Positions 28,485 to 35,947 of a DNA stretch of 64,000 nucleotides are shown piece by piece. Within the stretch, counting starts at the first letter, position 1, and every line of letters begins with the position of its first letter. Where the stretch lies: contig DASPJL010000075.1 of NCBI GenBank assembly GCA_035628645.1, positions 19,836-83,835 on the forward strand, written 5' to 3'. Source of the DNA: DASPJL01 sp035628645 (lineage in GTDB: Bacteria; Bacteroidota; Bacteroidia; Cytophagales; Cyclobacteriaceae). The position numbers were made by a program, and so were the translations under genes. A model generated the notes under the pieces. It was given only the letters and a program-made list of their open reading frames with translations, did no database searches and was not told the DNA's origin.

Positions 28485-30116
28485 ATGGCAAACGCCAAAC
28501 ATATTTTTGTTACGGGTGGAGTTACCTCATCTTTAGGAAAAGGAATCATTTCTGCATCTTTAGCTAAATTACTTCAAGCCAGGGGCTTTAGAGTTACAAT
28601 TCAAAAATTTGATCCTTACATTAACATTGATCCTGGTACACTTAATCCGTATGAGCATGGGGAATGTTACGTCACCGACGACGGAGCAGAGACTGATCTA
28701 GATTTGGGCCATTACGAGCGATTCCTTAATGTTCCCACGTCCCAGGCCAACAACGTAACTACCGGAAAGATTTACCACAGTGTGATCACAAAAGAAAGAG
28801 CGGGCGAGTTTCTGGGAAAGACTGTTCAGGTAGTACCACACATTACTGACGAAATAAAAAGGAACTTTTTCCTGTTGGGAGAAACCGGGAATTATGACAT
28901 TGTTATTACAGAAATTGGTGGTTGTGTGGGAGATATTGAATCTCTTCCCTTTATAGAAGCCGTTCGTCAAGCCATTTGGGATATGGGAGAAAATAATGCC
29001 ATGGTTATTCATTTGACCCTGGTCCCTTATCTTAAATCTGCGAAGGAGCTAAAAACTAAGCCTACACAACATTCGGTAAAAACATTACTCGAAGCAGGAA
29101 TTCAACCAGACATCTTAGTATGCCGAACAGAACATCCACTTCCCGCAGACATAAGAAAAAAGATTGCTTTATTCTGCAATGTGAGGGTCAATAATGTGAT
29201 AGAATCCATAGATGCGGAGACGATTTATGATGTCCCTCTTTTGATGAAAAAGGAAAAGCTTGATGAGAGGGTGTTAAAAAGATTAAAGCTTCCGATTAAA
29301 GGAGAACCGGATATTGAACATTGGAAATATTTTTTAGGCAAGCTAAAAAACCCAACCGATGAAATAAAGATCGGACTAATAGGAAAGTATGTTGAACTTC
29401 CCGATGCCTACAAATCTATTGTGGAATCTTTTATTCATGCAGGCGCTTATAATGAGTGTAAGGTTCATTTAAAATGGATCCAGTCAGAGCAGTTGGCTGG
29501 TGAAAATTATGAGGAATTATTGAAAGACCTGGATGGATATCTTGTAGCGCCAGGGTTTGGTGAAAGAGGGGTGGAAGGGAAAATTAATGCGTGTAAATAT
29601 GCAAGGGAAAACAAAGTTCCTTTTTTCGGAATCTGCCTCGGAATGCAATGTGCTGTAATTGAATTTGGAAGGAACGTCCTGAATTTACCTGATGCCAATT
29701 CCACTGAGATGAACATTCATACTGCCAATCCGGTGATTGATATGATGGAAAGTCAGAAAAAAGTTTTAATTAAAGGCGGCACAATGAGGTTGGGAGCTTA
29801 TGTTTGCGAAATAAAGAAGCATACAAAGGCTTTTCAGGTATATGGGAAAAGTCAGATAAGTGAAAGGCACCGACACAGGTATGAATTTAATAACAAATAT
29901 TTGAAGCAGTATGAGGAGGCTGGGATGTTGGCTTCCGGGGTAAATCCTAACAGCAATCTGGTAGAAATTATTGAATTAAAAGACCATCCGTGGTTTGTAG
30001 GGGCACAATTTCACCCTGAATTAAAAAGCACTGTAATGACACCCCATCCTTTGTTCCTGAAGTTTCTTAAGGCTGCCCTGGAATTTTCAAAAAGGAAAGA
30101 AACCGTTATGCAGTAG
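28485..30116 (+). CDS. pyrG: CTP synthase
   Basis: The enzyme makes CTP from UTP, ATP and glutamine. The N-terminal synthetase domain starts with KHIFVTGGVTSSLGKG, containing the nucleotide-binding loop. The C-terminal glutamine amidotransferase domain shows the nucleophilic cysteine in FFGICLGMQ and the histidine/glutamate pair in FHPEL. I choose the ATG at 28485, giving 543 residues, close to the usual ~545. A TTG at 28449 in the same frame would add 12 unrelated residues and overlaps the promoter element. It is followed by yidC. Confidence 0.97.
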   Translation: MANAKHIFVTGGVTSSLGKGIISASLAKLLQARGFRVTIQKFDPYINIDPGTLNPYEHGECYVTDDGAETDLDLGHYERFLNVPTSQANNVTTGKIYHSVITKERAGEFLGKTVQVVPHITDEIKRNFFLLGETGNYDIVITEIGGCVGDIESLPFIEAVRQAIWDMGENNAMVIHLTLVPYLKSAKELKTKPTQHSVKTLLEAGIQPDILVCRTEHPLPADIRKKIALFCNVRVNNVIESIDAETIYDVPLLMKKEKLDERVLKRLKLPIKGEPDIEHWKYFLGKLKNPTDEIKIGLIGKYVELPDAYKSIVESFIHAGAYNECKVHLKWIQSEQLAGENYEELLKDLDGYLVAPGFGERGVEGKINACKYARENKVPFFGICLGMQCAVIEFGRNVLNLPDANSTEMNIHTANPVIDMMESQKKVLIKGGTMRLGAYVCEIKKHTKAFQVYGKSQISERHRHRYEFNNKYLKQYEEAGMLASGVNPNSNLVEIIELKDHPWFVGAQFHPELKSTVMTPHPLFLKFLKAALEFSKRKETVMQ

Positions 30117-30224
30117 CGCTTTGTAAAAGAAAACAAGAATGTAAATGTGGTTCTATTAGTACCATTGAAATTAAAAAACATTCACAAAATGAAATGGTAA
30201 CAATATAATTTTTAATTTATTCAA

Positions 30225-32066
30225 ATGGATCGTAATCAAATAATAGGTTTATTGTTAATATCGGTGCTGATACTTGTATATCTGCAATTTTTTGCACCGG
30301 AGGAGCCTATAAAAAACAATAATCCTGCTACCACTGAATCAGTAACGCCGGAAGAAGCACAAAAGCCTTCTGTACCGTCTGCTTCAATAGATACCGTATG
30401 GACAGACAGCGCAGTATTTGAAAAATATGGTAAAGAATATGGAGTTTTAGCAAAAAACACGGTAGGGGAGGCTAAGGAAGTTGTTTTAGAAAATAAGGAT
30501 ATAAAAATAATTTTCAGCACAAAGGGCGGCAGTATTAAAAGCATTCTGCTAAAAGACTATCTTACTTTTGATAAAAAGTCACTTTATCTGGTTGACAAAG
30601 AAAGCAATAAAATGTCCTTTAAGTTACCTACTAAGAATGGTGCAGTTGACCTGAATAACTTATACTTTACAACTCAAAGCCAAAACCAGGTAGTATACGA
30701 AAAAGATTCAGCTTCTGTATCTTTTAGATTAGAAGCTGAGCCAGGAAAGTACATCGAAAGGACATATACATTACCGGGGGAAGGCTTTCAAATACTTAGT
30801 TCCATTCAAACTTCGGGTCTTGAAAACTTAATTGAAAATAAGAATATTCAATTTTCATGGATTAACGATGTAAAGAAAGTAGAAAAGGATTTAGCAACAA
30901 CAAGAATAAGCACTACCGTTAATTACTATACTGCTGAAGGAGACTTCAAAAATATAAGTGAAAGTTCCCTGGATCCGGAAACTGAAAGTTTCAATACTCC
31001 TGTCAAGTGGGTATCTATGAAACAAAGATTCTTCACCTCTGCCATTATTATGGAAGAACCATTTAATGCAGGTGAAGTAAAAAGTAGCGTCAATGAAGCC
31101 GATACTAACCTGGTGAAGCATTTAGAAGCTCATCTAACACTTCCAGGGTCTGTTCTTAAAGACGGTAAAATTGATTTCAAATACTACTTTGGTCCGAATA
31201 ATTATCAGATAACCAAAAAGGTAACTGAAGGTTTTGGAAACAATGTTTATTTAGGGTGGGCTATTTTCTCTACCATTAATAAATACCTTGTTATTCCTAT
31301 TTTTAATTTTTTACAAAATTATATAGGAAACTATGGGATAATAATTTTAATTCTGGTATTTATTATTAAGCTTATTCTTTTTCCACTCTCCTATAAGTCG
31401 CATATTTCCCTGGCGAAAACAAAGGTGCTTAAACCTGAACTGGATGAAATTAAGGCAAAGCATGGAAACGACATGCAGAAAGTACAGGCAGAGCAAATGC
31501 AATTGTATTCTAAAGTAGGGGTAAATCCTTTAAGTGGATGTATTCCGGTATTGTTACAAATGCCTATTTTCCTTGCGCTTTATAACTTCTTTCCTAATTC
31601 AATAGAGTTAAGACAAGAATCGTTCTTATGGGCGGCAGATCTTTCCACCTACGATTCCATCGCCACGCTGCCATTTAGTATTCCCGGAGGATATGGCAAT
31701 CATGTGAGTTTGTTTTGTATTCTGATGACAATTTCTACTTTGGTATACACATGGTTTAATAATCAGGTATCTACCATTACTGGACCGATGAAGTCGATGC
31801 AATATGTAATGCCTGTTATTTTCCTTTTCTTCTTTAATAGCCTTGCAGCCGGTCTTACTTACTATTATTTCGTCAATAACCTTTTGACCATTGGACAACA
31901 GTTAGGTTTCAGGTTATTTGTTGATGAGAAAAAGATAAGACAAAAGCTTGATGAAAATAAGGTAAAGAATAAGGACAAGAAGAAGTCTAAATTTCAACAA
32001 AGACTAGAAGATGCAATGAAACAGGCAGAGACAGCAAAAAAGGCTCCTGCGAAAAGGAAAAAATAA
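30225..32066 (+). CDS. yidC: Membrane protein insertase YidC
   Basis: A 613-residue insertase with the large periplasmic domain of Gram-negative YidC (about 40-350) after the first membrane helix (5-24). The conserved five-helix core begins at IGNYGIIILILVFII and includes NPLSGCIPVLLQMPIF and FFNSLAAGLTYYYFVNN. The C-terminus is strongly basic (many Lys), as in family members that touch the ribosome. It inserts proteins into the inner membrane with or without SecYEG. It lies 109 bases downstream of pyrG and is closed by a strong terminator. Confidence 0.97.
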   Translation: MDRNQIIGLLLISVLILVYLQFFAPEEPIKNNNPATTESVTPEEAQKPSVPSASIDTVWTDSAVFEKYGKEYGVLAKNTVGEAKEVVLENKDIKIIFSTKGGSIKSILLKDYLTFDKKSLYLVDKESNKMSFKLPTKNGAVDLNNLYFTTQSQNQVVYEKDSASVSFRLEAEPGKYIERTYTLPGEGFQILSSIQTSGLENLIENKNIQFSWINDVKKVEKDLATTRISTTVNYYTAEGDFKNISESSLDPETESFNTPVKWVSMKQRFFTSAIIMEEPFNAGEVKSSVNEADTNLVKHLEAHLTLPGSVLKDGKIDFKYYFGPNNYQITKKVTEGFGNNVYLGWAIFSTINKYLVIPIFNFLQNYIGNYGIIILILVFIIKLILFPLSYKSHISLAKTKVLKPELDEIKAKHGNDMQKVQAEQMQLYSKVGVNPLSGCIPVLLQMPIFLALYNFFPNSIELRQESFLWAADLSTYDSIATLPFSIPGGYGNHVSLFCILMTISTLVYTWFNNQVSTITGPMKSMQYVMPVIFLFFFNSLAAGLTYYYFVNNLLTIGQQLGFRLFVDEKKIRQKLDENKVKNKDKKKSKFQQRLEDAMKQAETAKKAPAKRKK

Positions 32067-32088
32067 TATCTAATATCCTTATAATTTA

Positions 32089-32129
32089 AAAAGGGCAATG
32101 TAGAGTTTTTTACTTTAGATTGCCCTTTT
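32089..32129 (+). terminator. Terminator after yidC
   Basis: Perfect 11-bp arms (32089-32099 and 32119-32129, AAAAGGGCAAT and its complement) surround a 19-base loop. The arm ends in TTTT. The downstream arm overlaps the end of the small minus-strand gene at 32110-32229. Confidence 0.8.
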
Positions 32130-32229
32130 CAATTTTCCTTGAAGGATTAGCCAACTTATTGGCAAGTGAATAACTCACCACAGCCCCGGCAATTCCAACC
32201 ACCGTTGCATAGATTAATACTGATTTCAT
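32110..32229 (-). CDS. Possible 39-residue membrane protein
   Basis: A short frame from ATG to TAA encodes 39 residues: a hydrophobic, glycine-containing helix (SVLIYATVVGIAGAVVSYSL) and then a basic tail with several Lys and Arg. This is the usual shape of a genuine small inner-membrane protein with the positive end inside. Its last codons are built into the yidC terminator. I do not recognise the family, and a chance frame is possible, but amino-acid composition argues for a real product. Confidence 0.5.
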   Translation of the reverse strand: MKSVLIYATVVGIAGAVVSYSLANKLANPSRKIEKGNLK

Positions 32230-32966
32230 AATATACAGTTTACATGAATTACGGCTTCTGAATAAGGAAGTTATGTTAAAGTCAGGCTTCGTTCAATCTT
32301 CATGTTAATATTCAGGGTCACCACTCCTTAATAGCTATCAGAATAAATTATAGCTTAAAGATAGTTGCCAATTTAATTGTCTCTTGGAATACGATTTTGG
32401 ATATTTCTTCTCCTTAGACCATTTGTAATCATGACTATTTCGTATGAATTGTGCTTGTTATTTGAAGAAAGGATAGGGAACTTAGAAAAAATTATCAAAA
32501 CAATACATCTTTAAAGCCAGTTGCTTCCTGTAATAATCTCGGAAAAATAAGGTTGTAAAAGCAATATTTGCATTTGTTACTACCGATGTAATCCTTATAA
32601 AATAAGGGCTTTGTAAATAATGGAGTACTTTTGAAGTGGATAGGAAGTAGTGGAACTGTGGTCTCATTTTTTTTAACTATTTATACTTTTAGCATGTTTA
32701 CGGTTCAATACCCTAAACCCTAAAATTTACATATATGAGAAGAGAGCTTACCTTTAAAACCTAATCAAAATCTGAAGAAATACATCTTCAATCTCCAAAG
32801 TACTTTTACAAAACCAAGAATCAGTCAATTGTTTTTCCAGATCCAATAGTGATAATGGTGTTCCAGTTCATTATTGTTCTGCTTCTTGTACTGTTCAAAC
32901 AACAGCTAGTAATCCTTTTTTTAAATCAATTAATAATTATTTTACTTATTAAATTCATTAACAAAC
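32230..32966. other. Long intergenic region with no convincing gene
   Basis: This 737-bp A+T-rich stretch has no frame that looks coding. Two copies of CCCTAAA stand in tandem at 32711-32724. The frame starting MRRELTFKT at 32735 stops after nine codons. A 61-residue minus-strand frame (32482-32667) has unprotein-like composition. The segment probably holds the promoter and a long leader for the lipoprotein gene. Confidence 0.5.
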
Positions 32967-34385
32967 ATGAAAATTATCTTTAATAGAGTTTTAATCTGTC
33001 TAATGGCGCTATCTATTATAGTAGCCTGTAAAGAAGATGATCAGGAACTTAAGCTAAATCCTGCTCCTACTGCTGGGTTCACCTTGGCCCCATCTTCTGC
33101 TAATCCGAATTATATTATAGTTACGAATACTTCCACAGGAAGTGACCTATTGTATTGGGACTTTGGTAACGGAGCAAATTCTTCCACTAGTGTAGATACA
33201 GCTTATTATCCATACCCAGGGGATTATGCAATTACTTTAACTGCCTATTCAAATGGAGGTAAAAGTGTGTCCACTCAGACAGTTAGTGTAACTACCACAG
33301 ATCCTGATTTATGTAACAATGAAGTTTACACCTTATTAACGGGAGGTTGTGCAGTAGAAGGTAAGACTTGGGTTTTTGATCCTGTTAATCCTATGAACTT
33401 CGGCGGTTCAAAAGGCGGACCTACTATGGAATGGTGGGGACAAACGCTTGCACAACAAGAACCTTGTATGAAGGACGATGAGTATGTTTTTTCTCTTGAA
33501 GAGAGCAAATTTACTGCTAATACCGGTGATGCAATGTGGGGTATTCTTGACAAAGTTGAAAACCAATGTGTACCTCAAGCAAATGCATCAGCTTCAGGAA
33601 AATGGAGCTTAAATATCACGGCAGACAAAACTACTTTAACATTAAGTGATAAACTTACAATGGCATGGGATGACGACGAAGGCGTTTATGAAATTGTTGA
33701 ATTAACCGAAGATAAACTTTGGATACGTAAAGAATGCTGTGGCGGTGGCGGATTGAGAAACTATGTATTTGTTCCTAAAGGAAGTGCGCCTAACCCTAAT
33801 CCGGAACCAGAGCCAGAACCGGAACCAGAAGGAAAAGCTTTAGAATCTCATGATATTTCTGCTGACTTTGAAGCTGCTGGTACAATGACTTGGGATGCTG
33901 CTGAATTAGAAGCGTTTGATGGTGCTTTTGCAAACCCTGAAAGTGATGCTGTAAATGGAAGTGCTAAAGTTGCAAAATATGTTAAAGGAACTGATGGACC
34001 TACAGGTTCAGGCACAGATAATTTGAGGTTTGATCTTGATTATAGAATCGATCTGTCTACTAGAAATAAATTCAAATTAAAAATTTACGCTCCTTCTACT
34101 AATGATTATACTACAGAAAATACACCTGAGTCATGGCAGACATACAAAACACTTCAAAAGTTGGTATCTGTAAAGCTTCAGGATTCTAAGAGTGCTGAAC
34201 CTTGGAACGGACAAGCTGAAGTAAAACATGAAATTACCGCTCTTGATGAATGGATTGAATTAGAATTTGATTTTAGTGGCTCTGCTGCACAAACTAAATA
34301 TGATAGAATTTTAATCCAAATCGGTGGTGAAGGGAACCATAATGCTGGAACTTTTTACTTTGATGACCTAGTATTATTACCTTAA
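32967..34385 (+). CDS. PKD-domain surface glycan-binding lipoprotein (predicted)
   Basis: A 472-residue protein with a lipobox ending in Cys21 (IIVAC), so probably a lipoprotein. A PKD domain (about 35-112) contains LLYWDFGNG. A middle domain rich in Trp and Cys (about 115-268) follows, then a Pro-Glu linker with repeated PEPEPE, and a C-terminal carbohydrate-binding-like beta domain (about 285-472) ending FYFDDLVLLP. Its layout and its neighbour, a GH16 laminarinase, match the surface glycan-binding proteins of laminarin utilisation loci. Binding of beta-1,3-glucan is inference. No SusC/SusD genes adjoin it. Confidence 0.75.
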   Translation: MKIIFNRVLICLMALSIIVACKEDDQELKLNPAPTAGFTLAPSSANPNYIIVTNTSTGSDLLYWDFGNGANSSTSVDTAYYPYPGDYAITLTAYSNGGKSVSTQTVSVTTTDPDLCNNEVYTLLTGGCAVEGKTWVFDPVNPMNFGGSKGGPTMEWWGQTLAQQEPCMKDDEYVFSLEESKFTANTGDAMWGILDKVENQCVPQANASASGKWSLNITADKTTLTLSDKLTMAWDDDEGVYEIVELTEDKLWIRKECCGGGGLRNYVFVPKGSAPNPNPEPEPEPEPEGKALESHDISADFEAAGTMTWDAAELEAFDGAFANPESDAVNGSAKVAKYVKGTDGPTGSGTDNLRFDLDYRIDLSTRNKFKLKIYAPSTNDYTTENTPESWQTYKTLQKLVSVKLQDSKSAEPWNGQAEVKHEITALDEWIELEFDFSGSAAQTKYDRILIQIGGEGNHNAGTFYFDDLVLLP

Positions 34386-34510
34386 TCATTATTTTACGTC
34401 AAACAGTATCTTACAGGAGGCAATGCCTCCTGTATTGTTTTATGGAAAAAATGGTTTTTATTTTCAACATTTTTGTTCTCCCTTTGAATTAAAATTTAAT
34501 ACGAAAAAAT

Positions 34511-35869
34511 ATGAATCGCATAAATCTTATTTCCCTTGTATTGATATTCATCTTTCTTTTAGGTTGTAAAAAAGATGATACTGAAAATCCAGTAAAACCT
34601 TCGGATCTTGTTATAGAAGCAACGGTAAGTAATGATGGTTCCGGTTTGGTAAGTTTTTCTGCGCTTGCCAAAAATGCCGCGTATTATAATTATTACTTCG
34701 GGGTGTCTGCCACAGAAGCGCCTGTCAAATCAACAGATGGAAATGCTTCTTTTACTTATACTACTTCAGGTGATTTTACAGTTAAGGTGGTTGCCGTGTC
34801 TTCTTCCAATGAATTTGTAACTGGTACCAAAGTCATAAACGTGCAGCTACCTGAGGTAGCGCCAGCAAACCTTATAATTGAAGCGACGGTTAGTACTGAC
34901 GGTTCTGGTAAGGTTACTTTTAATGCTTCTGCTGATAATGCAAAGTATTATAATTTTTATTTTGGAACTTCAGCCACTGAAACACCGACAAAATCAACAA
35001 ATGGCCAGACAAGTTATACTTATTCATCATCAGGTACTTACACGGTGAAAGTTGATGCATATGCAACTACCAAATTTGTTTCTGGTACAAAGGAAATTAC
35101 GGTTGAAGTAATTGAAAACACAGGCTATACTACTCCTGAAACTTATGCCGGAATGAATCTGGTTTGGAGAGATGAATTTGAAGGCACCTCTTTAAGTGCA
35201 ACCGACTGGACCTTCGAAACAGGAACCGGAAGTGGTGGATGGGGTAATAATGAACTTCAATATTATAAGGAAGAAAATACTTCTGTAGCAGACGGGTTTC
35301 TAACCATCACGGCAAAAAAAGAATCATTCGGTGGGAAAGACTACACTTCTTCAAGAATAATCACAAAAGATAAGCAGTCTTTTAAATACGGAAGAATTGA
35401 TATAAGGGCAAAACTTCCTAAAGGTCAGGGGCTTTGGCCTGCATTGTGGATGTTGGGATCTAATTTTAATTCTGTTGGATGGCCTAAATGCGGAGAAATT
35501 GATATTATGGAAATGGTAGGGGGCACGGGCAAAGACAATACTGTTCATGGTACATTGCATTGGTACGAAGATTCTGCTGTTCCTCATGCTTCTTATGGAG
35601 GGAATATGCCTTTAAACACTGGAGTTTTTGCTGATGAATTTCATGTTTTTACAATTACTTGGGATGAAACTAATATAAAGTGGTTTATCGATGATCAGCA
35701 GTATCTTGTTATTAATATTACCCCTGATGGATTGAGTGAATTCCATGAAGAGTTCTTTTTTATCTTTAATGTAGCTGTAGGAGGAAATTGGCCAGGTTCA
35801 CCAAATGCTTCTACTGTTTTCCCGCAGACTATGGTAGTGGATTATGTAAGGGTATTTCAGGATAACTAA
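34511..35869 (+). CDS. GH16 beta-glucanase (laminarinase-like) lipoprotein
   Basis: A lipobox (LLGC, Cys19) leads into two tandem beta modules of about 80 residues each (roughly 33-113 and 118-197). They repeat EATVSNDGSG/EATVSTDGSG and the YYFG-SATE signature. The catalytic GH16 domain (about 208-452) has the active-site motif EIDIME, with nucleophile E329 and acid/base E334, plus WGNNELQYY and GQGLWPALWMLG. It should cleave beta-1,3- or mixed beta-glucans at the cell surface. It follows the PKD lipoprotein and is closed by a very strong terminator. Confidence 0.92.
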   Translation: MNRINLISLVLIFIFLLGCKKDDTENPVKPSDLVIEATVSNDGSGLVSFSALAKNAAYYNYYFGVSATEAPVKSTDGNASFTYTTSGDFTVKVVAVSSSNEFVTGTKVINVQLPEVAPANLIIEATVSTDGSGKVTFNASADNAKYYNFYFGTSATETPTKSTNGQTSYTYSSSGTYTVKVDAYATTKFVSGTKEITVEVIENTGYTTPETYAGMNLVWRDEFEGTSLSATDWTFETGTGSGGWGNNELQYYKEENTSVADGFLTITAKKESFGGKDYTSSRIITKDKQSFKYGRIDIRAKLPKGQGLWPALWMLGSNFNSVGWPKCGEIDIMEMVGGTGKDNTVHGTLHWYEDSAVPHASYGGNMPLNTGVFADEFHVFTITWDETNIKWFIDDQQYLVINITPDGLSEFHEEFFFIFNVAVGGNWPGSPNASTVFPQTMVVDYVRVFQDN

Positions 35870-35876
35870 AGCTATT

Positions 35877-35909
35877 AAAAAAGGATTGGAGGGCTTCCAA
35901 TCCTTTTTT
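35877..35909. terminator. Terminator between the GH16 and regulator genes
   Basis: A perfect 14-bp stem (35877-35890 with 35896-35909) has a five-base GGGCT loop and six T on either strand. It lies between converging genes and should work in both directions. Confidence 0.92.
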
Positions 35910-35947
35910 ATTAATACTGTGTTTCTAAAGCGTTAAGATTTTAGGGA

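Noticed and set aside
32482..32667. 61-codon minus-strand frame
   Set aside because: Composition is A/T-driven (many Phe, Tyr, Ser), with no domain or context support.
32735..32960. Decayed SusC-like gene upstream of the glycan-binding lipoprotein
   Set aside because: Short pieces in different frames look mildly protein-like, but none shows a recognisable SusC motif.
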